Source: Paraescarpia echinospica
Taxonomy: Eukaryota > Annelida > Polychaeta > Sabellida > Siboglinidae
Direction: 5' to 3'
Length of the DNA: 64,000 bases
NCBI GenBank assembly: GCA_020002185.1
Contig: CM034541.1
Coordinates: forward strand, 32,983,852 to 33,047,851
Position numbers and translations under genes: made by a program. The notes under the pieces were generated by a model, which saw nothing but the letters and a program-made list of their open reading frames with translations, made no database searches and was not told the DNA's origin. Of the stretch, positions 45,860-58,300 are shown piece after piece; the first letter of the stretch is position 1, and each line of letters opens with the position of its first letter.

Positions 45860-47538
45860 CAGGGCGTTTTTTATTGAATTTTCACTGGGGGGCAATGTCT
45901 TAAATTAAAAGGGCACTTAATAGGTAAAAAGGGCAGTTTACGCATACACTAATGATTATGTTCATAACCCTTAGGTATGTATGAAACATAATGTGTAATT
46001 ATATTTGTATTGATTCGTATAATTGTGGGGTCTATAGTGACGACTGCATCTTGGTATGAAAATAAATGTTACACATATATCCTAGAAACATGTTTTATTA
46101 CAACCAATACATGCAGGAGTCATAGAAACATGAGACGTATCCTGCAGGTCAGAACGTTTGATAGTTGTTTCAATTTAACTAGACGAGTTCCGTTTCGCGG
46201 GTGAATATCCTAACGAATTTACGCTGTCCCTAGATGTCCGAGTATGGAGCCCAGCATCTTCTTGCTTCTTCTTCATACTGGTTCGGTGGTGGAGGTGGCT
46301 CACGATCCTTTCGGTCTGCATGGAGTGTGGACTCATACAAGCCAGAGATGTCAACACCTTCTGAACTGAACCTGTTGTGACTGGCAGAAGTTGGCGCAGT
46401 CTGACAATGAACTTATACAACCGAGATCACAGCCATCAGGCAGGAATGGCACATTCATCATGTTTTCTCACTGCTCGACTACACCGTCCGCAAAGTCAGA
46501 TGCCTCATCTGGGAAAAGGTATTCGTACGATGCTTGCAAGACCTCCAACCTGATTGCTCGTCTGTCGCGACGGTTTGTACAAACGAACTAGTGATTACAC
46601 TTTCGTTGTGTTGGGTCCTCTGTTTTGTTATTGGTTGGACAACTCACTTTCTCCTCCCTTCTTCCCGGGAATGGTCCGTCCCTCATTAGGTTCAACTTCT
46701 CGATTGCCGCATCAGACACAGTGAGAAGATCGCCGATGATCAAATCACTCCTTTGCAACTTCTTCTGGATTGTTTCAAATATCTCCAGGATGTCGCCCAT
46801 CAGTGCGGTGATCGTGCAACGTTTGTTGGTGGTTCCAGATTCTCAGAACCCTTTGGCTTCAGCCTTCTCCTTTCTGTCGCTGGTACTTTCTGGCGCCTGC
46901 ATCTGTTCCCACACCATAATGCAGGTTGGTAGGTTGTTTAGCACAGCATCCACCAGCTGCAGCTCGTGCTGGGCAAACCTGACATCGTGGTGCCTGGGGA
47001 ATTGTTTGACATTCCCGGCTTGTGCTGACAACATCTTCATCCGTCTCGGCGTCCGGACGAATCGTACGAATCCCAATAGATTGGACTTCCAGATTCCCAA
47101 CTCAGGTACGGTGCTGACGATCGACTAAATGGCTAACTCAGATCGGTGTGCAGCACACCAGAATATTGCCAAACCTCTCTGCATTTGCAACTAGACGCCA
47201 TAATCCACCTTGTCTGCCGGTGTTTGCCGCCTCGCCGTCAGTGGCGACACCAACCAGCTTCGTGTCTTTACCTCCTATCAGATCCAGAGCTTTGTTCACC
47301 GCTTCAAGTAGTCCAGGGGCATCGTTCTTCTCTGGCGAATGCATGACAACTGCTACTTAAGAGTTTTTTTATTATACTCCAGTACAAATTAAATCAAACA
47401 CACCAAAACGACTGAAAGGTAAGCCCTACAAGGGGCTGGTTTGGGAGAATGGGGGAACACTGGGGAGAAAGTTGGTCTGACTGGGGGGCAAACGAAAGGA
47501 CTGGGGGGGCAGTGCTTTGTACGTTAAAAAACGCCCTG
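45860..47538 (-). mobile_element. hAT remnant with CAGGGCG ends
   Basis: Both ends read CAGGGCGTTTTTTA (45860-45873, and inverted 47525-47538), a hAT-type terminus. Flanking octamers AACCCATA and GACCCCTA match at six of eight positions, an aged target duplication. The minus strand encodes only the middle of a hAT-family protein: VGVATDGEAANTGRQGG (about 47190-47240), then STVPELGIWKSNLLGF-type, FPRHHDVRFAQHELQLVDAV (about 46960-47010), a linker (MGDILEIFETIQKKLQRSDL) and degenerate sequence. The N-terminal finger and the dimerisation tail are missing, and stops or frameshifts separate the blocks. It is a non-functional, internally deleted copy unrelated in sequence to the element at 40.7 kb. 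Confidence 0.78.
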
Positions 47539-47934
47539 GACCCCTACGTGATTAAATAACTGGTTATCCCTTATATATTTGAGTGTGTTATCTATGTGGT
47601 GCAACTTGCCAACCATGTCAAATGTTTGGCCACGTGTTTCAATGTTTACGATGCGGGAAGCAGAATTGCCTCAGCGAGGGTGGGGTGCGTACGCACCGGT
47701 CGTACCTTCCTACGAGCCTGCCTTTGACTGCTCCGACAGCAGGAGACATACCTGTGTTCGGAGTAGTATCAGTATGTTACAAGCTCAATGATGGCATCTG
47801 AAACTTCCACTAACCCCATAGTTACGTTGTTACGCTAACTCGATGGTACGGCTGTTTGCATTGCTGCATCTGCCCTTAGTTTCATGCACCTTCGCCTGGA
47901 AATGTGAACGAGCGAAATGTAACTCCAGTGACAT
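47539..47934. other. No gene recognised
   Basis: Contains the open frame 47583-47801, Cys-rich at its start (CYLCGATCQPCQ), on the plus strand. No family recognised. Confidence 0.35.
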
Positions 47935-48035
47935 AGGCGTATCTAGGGGGCTAGGAGGACATGCCTCCTAGACCTTTGGGATTTTGCGTGTCCGTAGACC
48001 TTTTTGAAGTTCAGGTTACAATAAGCTTACATTAC
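47935..48035 (-). repeat. Dispersed repeat, copy 2
   Basis: The inverted partner of 4110-4250: AAGCTTATTGTAACCTGAA, AAGGTCTACGGACACG, ATCCCAAAGGTC and GAGGCATGTCCTCC in the same order. Confidence 0.6.
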
Positions 48036-49048
48036 GGCGACGCGGAGGCAAACATTTTTAACACTCCCCTGCAGTGATCCCTTTGTTGGTGAAAGCCTTT
48101 CCATAATTTCCATAACTGATACGTACCTCAAAGTAAACATGTGTAGCGTTTGCGGCGAGAAGTAGGGAAGCATACCGGCACACGTTCACTCACTCGGTCG
48201 TACTAATGATAAGTCAGGTTATACGTTATCACAGTTTATTATATGCGGAAAACCCTACCAATACAATATCTAATACACCATATACGGCTATGTCTGCTAA
48301 ATACCACCCAGTTATAAATGTCAGAACGATAGGTTCAGATTGCGGCGGCTATTACAGCAACCGAATTGTAACCGATATATTCTAAATGTCAGAACGATAA
48401 GTTCAGACGGCGGCGGCTTATATACAGCAACCGAGTTACTTACCGGTGTACTGCGATAGTCTTTTAGTACTTTTCGCAGGGCGCTCGGTGACAGTGCTTC
48501 ACGAGAAACGTTCCTCCGGCAGTGTGCCCCAGTAGTCGCCAGCTACATCACTGGCCTGTGTTACACACAGCTCCAGCATGCATCTTCGGGCCTGTTCTAA
48601 CAAACAGCTCCCTCGAAGTGTCTGGCTGCATCGCCCAACAGCCAGCCCTGATCCTCATTAAAGCCCTCCTTATATACAGCTAAATCTGTAGCCTTGGACA
48701 GACGCTGGCCCTTCATTATGTAATTTCCAAAGTCTAGGGTTCTCTAGAAATCTTGGCAGGATGCCAGTGAACTTACAGTAACCTTCTGAACAAAGGCCCT
48801 CTGTATAGGGATCTTGCCTCCCCAAAACCAGATGGCCTCAAATGTAAACAAATCCCCCACCCCAGCAACAGCCATTTGCATATAAATTGGCTTTTTCGAG
48901 CGCTACAACATTCAGTAATTAAGAATATGTTATACTATGTGTGTTATCATTCTAAAGTCTCTACACATGCATAGGCACCATGTTTGTGCAATATGGGTTA
49001 TTTTTCACTTAAAATCAAATTTGACACATTTTTCAAAATCTATTTTGT
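48036..49048. other. Spacer with a 68-bp duplication
   Basis: Two units start AAATGTCAGAACGATA at 48316 and 48384 and share GTTCAGA, GCGGCGGCT and TACAGCAACCGA. No gene seen in the rest. Confidence 0.6.
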
Positions 49049-49543
49049 CTACATGAGGCCTACTCAGAATATTACAAAACGCTAATCTGCTTAATATTCT
49101 ATCTGCAGGTCACTGATTACGAAATGAGGTTTTAGCCACCAATTTGTTTTTATGTGTGGTCCAATGTGGGCCATTTTGGTCTCACAAATTGTAACATTTG
49201 ACAAGAAAGGCACATTACGTTCACCTCCAAATGGATATGGCACACCACACCACCTGCAAATGGACACTTCTATGTATTCAATGTAATACCATCTCTTCCA
49301 ACACTACCAAGTAGATGAGGTTTTGATTTGAAAACAATCTGCTATGGTTGCATATAATAACATACTGATTAAAATGGTTATTTAATAATTTGTTGGTAAA
49401 ATGTTGCAATTTGTTAAACAAAATGCCCATATTGGACCCAAAATAAAAACAACCCGACAGCTAAAATCTCATTATGTAATTAGCGACCCATGTATAGAAG
49501 CATTGAACAGGTTGGTAACATTTGCAGTAGGCCTCATGCAGGC
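49049..49543. repeat. Long inverted repeat, arms of about 125 bp
   Basis: The arm at 49049-49178 and the arm at 49420-49543 are diverged inverted copies. Shared blocks are AGTAGGCCTCATG, AAAATCTCATT / AAAACCTCATT and AAAATG-CCA-ATTGGACC. The 240-bp loop is non-coding. It looks like a foldback or MITE-type element; no termini or target duplication were fixed. Confidence 0.65.
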
Positions 49544-50007
49544 TTTTCGCTCAATTTGTGCCAAATTCGGTATTCCGCAAAAAGGCTCACAATGAGCAAA
49601 ATCACATAGAGGAGTTCATCTTCATTAGCCCAAGCTTAGTACCCAAATATAAACTTTTGACATTGCTATGATTAGAATTGACTGACATTGTAGACGTTTG
49701 GATTTGTGCTTTCGAAACAATGTGTGTGTGGCTACTGGGAAGACAGGTGTACTAGTAGTATAAGGGAACTTGGGAAGACATTCACAATGCATTTACATTT
49801 GCGATATATTTATGGGTTTATATTCTGGCATTTAAGAGTGTCAAAATACCACAGGTATCTTATCCTGACAACACAAGTTTTCTTTTTAAGTACTTTATTA
49901 TAATAATAGTGACTTCTTATGTGCCAATATCCTCAAAAATCAAGCTCAGAGGCGCACCAAAACCAAAGGATTAAGCAATCTTGTTATCGTATACAATGCG
50001 TGAGTCG
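49544..50007. other. No feature seen
   Basis: AT-rich spacer. Confidence 0.4.
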
Positions 50008-50737
50008 TCAACAGGTGGATGAAAGTGCTAGGAAGCTAAGGAGGATAGGCAATATTAAAAGATAGGTTTTTAGACGACGCCAAAATGAAATTATATTTCC
50101 TTCTAATTTAACGCTGACAGGAAGTGAATTACACAGACTTGGTGCGGCAACCGAAAAGGGTCGATTTCCACCATTCGTCTTCACTCGGGGGAATGAAAAG
50201 AAGATTACAACTGGTCGAACGTAACTGTCTGTGATTTTTTGCTGGAGTGTGCATCGAATGTAGATATGCAGGTTGTTTGGATGAAAGGGCTTGTATGGCA
50301 ATTGCACAAATCTTGAAAATAATCCAAAATCGCACAGGGAGCTATTGCAGTGATTTTAGAAGCGGCACCGAGCGAGAAAAATGAGGAGGACGCATGACTA
50401 CCCTTGTCAACAAATTTTGGACATGCTGAAGTTTTGTTATATCCTTGCTTGCAATATTATAAAGGAGGGAATTGCAGTAGTCGAGTCTGCTGCTTACAAG
50501 AGCTGTTGCGATAGTTTTAGCGATGGAAAGTGAGATACACAGACGAATACGACGAAGATCACGGATATGGTAAAAACAGCAGGGACACGTTTTGGATATA
50601 TGGTGTTTAAAATTTAAGTTTTCATCAAACGTTACTCCGAGATTCCGCGCCGAGGCGGCTGGTGTGATACTTTGACTTTTATTCAAACTAACTCCAAACA
50701 TGTTTACAAACAATGAGACACAAGGTGCAAAGAACAC
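50008..50737 (-). pseudogene. CR1/L2-type LINE, 3' end
   Basis: 5'-truncated minus-strand LINE. It encodes the C-terminal RT region: SITPAASARNLGVTFDENLN, FYHIRDLRRIRLCISLSIAK, ALVSSRLDYCNSLLYNI, LQHVQNLLTRVVMRPP (50345-50640), then across frame changes PRVKTNGGNRPFSVAAPSLC and NSLPVSVKLE (50090-50190). Same broad group as the intact LINE at 55.4 kb. Broken and inactive. Confidence 0.82.
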
Positions 50738-50746
50738 ACAATTACT

Positions 50747-50852
50747 TTTATTTTCACAGTTGCAAACATTGCTAGTAGTCTGAAAACATATCTAGTGACT
50801 TTATTTTCACAATTGCAAACATTGCTAGTAGTCTGAAAACATAGCTAGTGAC
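50747..50852. repeat. 53-bp tandem duplication
   Basis: Two units of TTTATTTTCACARTTGCAAA, CATTGCTAGTAGTCTGAAAA and CATAKCTAGTGAC, with two differences. Confidence 0.9.
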
Positions 50853-50999
50853 ATCTAAATGATTACATTGTCATTCCATGCTGGACAAAGTGAATACACC
50901 ATTATGTCTTCATGGTCTTACATTCTCTGGCTCTATGTGTCAACATCCCATCTTTCTCCTGTTTGTGGCGTACACCTCCCATATACCTCCTGTTTAGAA

Positions 51000-51785
51000 G
51001 CCCAATTTCACACCTACTTACTGTGAGGCCAACCTCCCAGCATCTTGTAGAGTCTACCTCCCACCAATCTCACCTCCACTTACTGTGAGGCCACCTCCCA
51101 CCATCTTGGAGAGTCTACCTCCCACCAATATCACCTCCACTTACTGTGAGGCCAACCTCCCACCATCTTGGTGAGTCTACCTCCCACCAATCTCACCTCC
51201 ACTTCTTGCAAGGCCAACCTTCCACCATCTTGGAGAGTCTATCTCCCACCAATCTCACCTCCACTTCCTGCGAGGCCAGCCTCCCACCATCTTGGTGAGT
51301 CTAACTCCCACCAATCTCACCTCCACTTCTTGCAAGGCCAACCTCCCATCATCTTGGAGAGTCTATCTCCAACCAATCTCACCTCCACCTCCTGCAAGGC
51401 CAACCTCCCACCATCTTGGAGAGTCTATCTCCAACCAATCGCACCTCCACTTCCTGCGAGGCCAACCTCCCACCATCTTGGAGAGTCTATCTCCAACCAA
51501 TCGCACCTCCACGTCCTGCAAGGCCAACCTCCCACCATCTTGGAGAGTCTATCTCCAACCAATCGCACCTCCACCTCCTGCAAGGCCAACCTCCCACCAT
51601 CTTGGAGAGTATCTCCAACCAATCGCACCTCCACTTCCTGCAAGGCCAACCTCCCACCATCTTGGAGAGTCCATCTCCAACCAATCTCACCTCCACCTCC
51701 TGCAAGGCCAACCTCCCACCATCTTGGAGAGTCTACCTCCCACCAATCTCACCTCCACTTCCTGCGAGGCCAGCCTCCACCAATA
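51000..51785. repeat. 62-bp satellite array
   Basis: About 12-13 units of CACCTCCACTTCCTGCAAGG, CCAACCTCCCACCATCTTGG and AGAGTCTATCTCCAACCAAT. The first units are more diverged (TTACTGTGAGG). The 281-codon frame across it (51168-52013) comes only from the repeat lacking stops. Confidence 0.93.
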
Positions 51786-51897
51786 GCTACGACCTCTGAC
51801 ATCTTGACACCCCCTCTATTCAATGTTCAACATTTCAGAACAACCATTGCACAATGCGGTCACAACCCCATCACACTGTACAGACTTGATGATGAAT

Positions 51898-51992
51898 ACA
51901 CCCATCATGATGACATCAAGTCACCCCATCATGATGACATCAAGTCACCCCATCATGATGACATCAAGTTACCCCATCATGATGACACCAAG
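51898..51992. repeat. 24-bp minisatellite, four units
   Basis: CACCCCATCATGATGACATC followed by AAGT, repeated. Confidence 0.9.
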
Positions 51993-52927
51993 CACCGTAT
52001 CATAATGAATTAACATCCATCCCAAAGGATTCAGCAAATATGGTCGTTATCTCTCACCAAACTGATAATTTATTCAAGAAATAAAACTTTAAAAAAATTA
52101 ACAAGAAAATGTAATATTGAGAACTACATATATCTCAACTTGTCTCCCATTTTTATCAATGTTCATCTGATTCTCGTCATCAGTAGGAAGATCATGTAGA
52201 CACATCCAGGGCATGGGTTTATACAATGTGTGCTGAATCACAATGTTTTATGGACATCGCCGCATTACAAGTTTCCAGGAAGAACAAACCGCGTACGAGG
52301 AATATTCACTGACAACGGCTTCACTAGATCACACTAACAACCATGAGCTAAGACTCGATAAAATAATTACACTGAGTGACATATATTCAACACCCGTTAC
52401 ATATAATCATTAAAACAAAAGCACCGCACTGGGTGATGATATTATTAGTGTGTTTTAAACAACCAATCAATAAACGATGATTATGTCAACACATAAAATT
52501 ATTGTGCAATGGTAATGAATTTAAATACAATAACATTCCCAGCTAAGTTAGTAGGGGATCTAGATATGTGCATTATGACAACAATGCAATGTTAAGGTTT
52601 TGACATACAATGAAAACTCGATATATATTCAGTGTCGTTGATTACAAATTGAAAGTTTGTTAGACTATGAGCTACTTTCAAAACCCAAATTAATACGCAG
52701 ACTTCCTACTTTTACACACAAACACATTTCTGTAGTCACAGCCCTTTCTAAATGGCAGTTACAGCTGTAATTGACACTAAACCAAAGATTTGTGCTATAA
52801 CAATCGATAACTTAATTTAGGTTGTGTTTTTTTAGGATTAGTATTTGTTCAGTACACTTTCTGTTATCTGCTAAAATACCAAGTGTTATATTAAATTCTG
52901 AAATGCATTTGGTAACGATACCAGGTA
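51993..52927. other. No gene seen; possible 3' flank of the basigin-type gene
   Basis: AT-rich. On the minus strand a possible polyadenylation hexamer (TTTATT at about 52067) is present, but the gene end is not established. Confidence 0.3.
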
Positions 52928-53150
52928 CAGTTGAACCCTGCCTGATTAAATATCTTGTTAAGTAATATCTTACAGTCACCTTGGTAATACAGCTACCTCG
53001 CAATTATGGTCACCCAAGGACAGTCCCAAATTATTTCCGTAACAGTAAATTGTGGGAAAATAATCACACAAATACAATCACAACCTCGCTATTCACGTCA
53101 CATTGGCCCAATTCAAATGGCGACATGAAATTAATAGTCAGGTTCCACTG
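52928..53150. mobile_element. TA-flanked MITE, Tc1/pogo-type, copy 3
   Basis: Between TA at 52926-52927 and 53151-53152. Left end CAGTTGAACCCTGCCTGATT; right end inverted CAGTGGAACCTGACTATTAA. The interior shares GGTAATACAGCTACCTCGC and GACAGTCCCAAATTA with copy 1. No internal amplification. Confidence 0.75.
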
Positions 53151-54747
53151 TATCGCCCTCTGGCGTGCTGGAATTGGTCAGGCATTTTTTTAGTACTACA
53201 GAAACATAAATAGTTCAAAATGTTTCATCAATGTAATCTCTGAATTCCCATCAGGAATTATTCGCAGAAACAAAACTTTGGTCAATTCTAGTAACAACAT
53301 CAAACCAGAACTTCCACATACCCAGATATATGTATTCTAAACATCGTAGAAAATCAGAAATGTGGAAGGTCTTTTGAGAATTCTGAACCACTGTGAACCA
53401 GAATGAACCAGTCTGAATCAGAATGAACCGGTGTGAACCAGAATGAAATGGACTGAACCAGAACGAAAGTATGGACAGGTTATGAATTAGGATTTGCTGA
53501 AATGCTAACAAACAAAGAACACACATAAAAGACACTAACACACCAACAACAGTGATTCACACTTCAATTCAAAGAAAACACCCAAAATATTCTCAATTCT
53601 TAGTTTACGTTCAACGTTACTTCGGTCTGAGCTTGTAGCTAATGTACATTAATAACGGCATGACCGTAATTAGCTTTCAACGATAAACTGCAAGTATACT
53701 CCAAAAATTTACAATCCAACGACTCTGAAATAAAATACAAATGCTATGCCTGTAGCCATTTACATACAAAGCATCATTGCAACTGGAAACCTATAGCTTA
53801 GTTGAGAAAACAACTGACACTGTGCACTCAGGTGCTGTTGTTACTTATGTTGTTATTCATAAAGTTGAGACATTCGTCTAGATTCTTGAAGCAATGCGCT
53901 GGGTTTGCAGACACTTCCACTAACACACTTGTAATAAAAACCCAGCATCACAAAATAACAAACAAATCTGCAATGTCAACAATCACTCAAAACAAACAAC
54001 AGAAGTAACCAGAACATATTGCACAATAGTCACCGCAATGCATTTAGAGGGCGAGAGAAGAAATGCTAAATCTACTTCCAGTATCTTCAACTCGGGTATT
54101 GATAATCAAAACAGAAAATGAACTAGTAGACAGCTATGCACAGATGTGTCATCACGGCTCAAACAAATTGTAACAAACTACAAGTTGTAGCCAGACTGAA
54201 TCAATCAATAAAATCTATGTCCTTCTCAATTCCACCAACGAATGCAGTCAGAATTATGTTTTAAGAATTCAGACTTTCATCAACGAGACTTTGATCATGC
54301 AGAAAAGAATAAAAAGAATTCTCGTTCACCTACATTCACAAACTGCGTGGTGGCCTTAATGTAAATTAAAGGCTTACGGGACAAATAATTGCATTCAGTT
54401 AGAGGTAATGTTGGGCTGGTCGGACGTTCCTGATTATAGCAAATACAGGTGCATGTTCACAAACACAATAAAAGTTAGTTGGGTGCTTAAACAGATTCCC
54501 TTCAACAGCTACTTGTGAAGTGACACGAGACAGCAACGGGGTATTTAACTTTACAAACATCCAGCAAATCCACTTGAGGAAAATGCACAAGGTTTCAAAT
54601 GTCGCTCTCTCTCTCATGTCACAACAAAATCATGGTTTCTTTTTACCAGTGAAACGTTTTTGTGACTATAACGTGAACAGCTTCCTAGCGGCTTCTAAAC
54701 GTGCACTCATTCCAGCCAATGGTGGTGCTCTCTTGTGTCTGGATGTC
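53151..54747. other. Probable 3' UTR and flank of the basigin-type gene
   Basis: No open frame of note. A 10-bp repeat TGAACCAGAA with variants is at 53385-53465. The sequence just left of 54748 follows the stop codon of the basigin-type gene on the minus strand, so at least part is expected to be 3' UTR. Confidence 0.45.
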
Positions 54748-54802
54748 TCATTTGCGCTGTCGGATATTATCGCCTCCCTTGTTGTCATTTGAGTTCACAT
54801 TC
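54748..54802 (-). CDS. Basigin/neuroplastin-like gene, last coding exon
   Basis: Minus-strand exon start after a strong acceptor TTTCTCTCTACAG (AG at 54803-54804). It supplies one base to complete a split codon, then NVNSNDNKGG and DNIRQRK and a TGA at 54748-54750. The ending resembles the C-terminal tail of vertebrate basigin and neuroplastin, which also close with an Asn/Asp/Lys-rich stretch and a (V/L)RQR motif (known). Entry phase 2 matches the exit of the transmembrane exon at 63378-63513, giving ...EEEEH-M-NVNSNDN... in frame. An extra small exon between them is possible but not needed. The protein is a single-pass type I membrane protein of the immunoglobulin superfamily, acting at the cell surface as adhesion molecule and transporter chaperone in known members. 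Confidence 0.78.
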
Positions 54803-55367
54803 CTGTAGAGAGAAAGGCCCGAGTGTCAAGGATGACTCATAAGATATTCAAATTTTACACAAGAATTAATTTGTTACTTTAAAAATAAAAGTACTAACTA
54901 CACAACACACTATGGGGCAGGGCAGCACGTGGGCGACAGGTTACACCAGCGCACACACATGCACATATGGTTTACACTAAACATCTTTTGTGCTAGTATT
55001 AGGAATCAGTTTGGTTTTCATAATGGATCGTCGGATTAGCCAAAACGATTGATGGTTAGTTACATAATTAGTTTGTAGACAGTCGTACTAGGAAAAGATT
55101 GACCGCTAGATGGCAGTACAGTGCAATACACTAGTGGCAGTTGACATAAGCATACATGGGAGAGAGTGTGCGCTTGTGCAGCTGCCTCGTGTAACGCTAT
55201 CGAGGTAGTATTGACATTATTGCAAACTATACGGTGTATTGAACATTAATTATACACCTAGTTTGATTGTGAACGTATACGTATGACTGTAACGTCATCA
55301 GTTTCAACGCGGATATTTTATCTTTCCGGATTTTAGTGCTTTTATAAGACAGTACTCTGCAGTTGTA

Positions 55368-58300
55368 GTGCCATCTCTAGTGAACTGTGACGATCACCAT
55401 GGTGATCGTGTATTCAAGCTATCAGCTGAGACAACTATACTGCAACATGTCTCTAAATCTGTCACGCGTGTGACCAAGTCTGTGTTCTGCGACTTAAAAC
55501 AATTGGGCATCTGCAATGCTAGGCCGACCCACAGGGGGACCAGAGGTGGTCAAAGACAATGGTCGCGGTCAAAGGTAATGCCGCCCACTAGCACGAACAA
55601 TACTGGCCTAGCGACGGACTGTGGCCAGAGTTGCGCAATACAGATACGGATATCTACTGTGGTCGGTCATCGACCACCACCAACACATTATAACAGTACT
55701 GTAAGGACTATTCCTAGAAGTGGAGCAAGTGCATGTCAACATAAACAATTCAGTGCCCATGGTCATGGTCAGATCACTAGTGCATTAAGTGTAAACAAGA
55801 ACAATTTGGTGAAGATTAAATGTGACTATGTGCATGTACAACCTGCGAAGAAGTATCTTCGGGTATGTTGCCTGAATCCAAGATCCATCAAGAACAAGGC
55901 TTTGTCTCTAAGCGACTACATTATTACACAGGACTATGATGTTGTTGCTCTCACAGAGACATGGCTGGGGACTTCCGTAGACAAGAAATGCATTGGTGAA
56001 TTGGTCCCTTCTGGGTATGCCATGAAACATGTACCCCGTCCCGGCTGTAGAAATGGAGGTGGTGTGGCATTGCTTTATAAGTCTGCCAGTACCACGGGCG
56101 ACTACACAAACTTTGAACACATGGATTGTAAACTAGATACGGGTGACACAACTGTGCGTATGGCCGTGGTGTATCGACCCCCACCATCAAAGCATAATGG
56201 CCTGACCATTCCCCAATTCTTAGAACAGTGGTCTACATTTCTCGCCAGCTACGCTACCCACGACAAGGAGATTCTGATAGTTGGAGACCTTAACTTTCAT
56301 GTTGATGTCGAAAGTGATCGTAATGCTCAGCAATTTATGGATACAATCAAAGTGTGTGGCCTACAACAACATGTACATGAACCGACCCATGTGCTCGGCC
56401 ATACATTGGACGTCGTGATCAGCAGAGACTCCAGTCACATCGTATCTGACATCACCATCACCGACCCCGGACTTTGTGACCACCTTGGGAAACTTACACG
56501 TGACCACTTCGCTGTCGGTTTCACCACGACCCTTGCCAAACCTGTTCCCATACAGAAGACTGTTTCCTTTAGGAAGCTACGTGCCATAGACGTGGAAGCT
56601 TTTAAGCAGGACATTGTGGCTTCCCCCATGTTACAAACTACGGATGGTGATGTGGATGGTTTGGTGAGTGCTTTTAATGAAGGACTCACATCACTCATTG
56701 ATAAGCACGCACCACTTCGTATTAAAACAATCACCCAACATCCAGATTGTCCATGGTACACTGATGAATTACATCAGGCTAAACATCTCCGACGGAAGCT
56801 GGAACGACGATGGCAGAAGAATCGCCTGACTGTTAACCACCAGATATATAGAGACCAATGTGTTGTGGTGAACAAACTCATAAAACAAACCAGGATAAGA
56901 TACTATTCGGAAAAAATCACTGCCTGCACCCATGACCAGAAGGGCATCTACAAAGTGGCGAAACACCTGCTTGGTGAAAGGGGGTCTCCATCTCTTCCTC
57001 AAACGGCGTCTCCCATTAAACTAACTGAGATGTTTAGCTCTTTCTTTATGGAGAAGATACAAAACATCCGACGTGGCCTCCAGACGGACCAGGTGCATGG
57101 TGTTGACCTGGAGGTTGACGCCTCATCTGTAACTACACCACTGGATAGGTTTACTCGCGCATCTGATGGTGAAGTGAAGACCTTCATCCTGAAATCACCT
57201 GATAAATCCTGCGACCTCGATCCGGTGCCCACATGGCTTCTAAAGTTGCGTGTAGATGAACTACTCCCTATTATCACCGCGATTGTCAACGCCTCTATGA
57301 ATAGTAGCTGTGTGCCTCGTGCATTCAAGTGTGCTCATATACGACCACTACTCAAGAAATCAACACTCGATCCAGACATCCTGAAACACTACAGACCTGT
57401 GTCCAACCTTCCTTTCATTGCTAAGGTGTTAGAGAAGGTTGTAGATACACGGATTGAGCGCCACCTGGTGAGCAATGGTCTTCACGAGGAGCTTCAGTCA
57501 GCCTACCGTAGATCTCACTCGACCGAGACGGCGCTCCTCAAGGTACAAAGCGATATCCTCGAGTCTCTGGATAATGGTTGTGTCACAGTGTTGGTCATGC
57601 TCGATCTGTCGGCTGCGTTCGATACTCTCGATCACGGAATTCTGTTGAATCGTTTTGAGAACTTATTCGGAATCTCCGGAGCTGCTCTCGGCTGGATAGC
57701 ATCATATCTCCACGACCGTTACCAGGTAGTGGTCATAGATGGTGAGCACTCCAATCCAGTTCTCCTGGAACATGGTGTACCACAAGGCTCGGTACTCGGC
57801 CCAAAGAAATACACCATGTACTCAAAACCACTAGGAGCCATTATCCGTCGGTATGGACTGTGTTATCACTTCTATGCGGATGACACCCAGTTGTACATCT
57901 CGTTCAAGCCGAAGGACGGTGCAGCCCAAACAGAATCCCTGGAACTCATTGAGAGGTGCCTCACGGACATTGAAAGATGGATGCACGCAAACATGCTAAA
58001 ACTGAATAGTGAAAAGACTGAGGCTGTGTTGTTCACATCCAAACATAATGCCAAGCAGATAGAAAACGTTACTGTGCGTGTTGGCGACACTGACATTACA
58101 TCAGTGAACAGTGTCGAAAACCTGGGTGTTATCTTCGACTCTGCCATGAACATGGAACAACATTTGAACAGTGTCTGTAGGTCTGGATATTATCACCTCC
58201 GCAACATTGGGCACATTAGGCGTTATCTCACAAATGATGCCACTCAATCACTAGTTAACGGGCTTGTAACATCACGTCTAGACTATTGTAACGCTCTGCT

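Noticed and set aside
47583..47801. Cys-rich zinc-finger-like frame
   Set aside because: Cysteine spacing fits no finger family and the frame lacks context; it lies next to a hAT remnant.
48143..48700. Solo LTR starting TGTAGCG
   Set aside because: Only the first seven bases match the gypsy LTR; no matching end or duplication.
51168..52013. 281-codon repetitive frame
   Set aside because: Product of the 62-bp and 24-bp arrays; overlapping frames on both strands are equally open.
55368..55577. GTG at 55368 as the real start of LINE D
   Set aside because: GTG initiation is a bacterial convention. The first ATG is at 55578, still well before the endonuclease.
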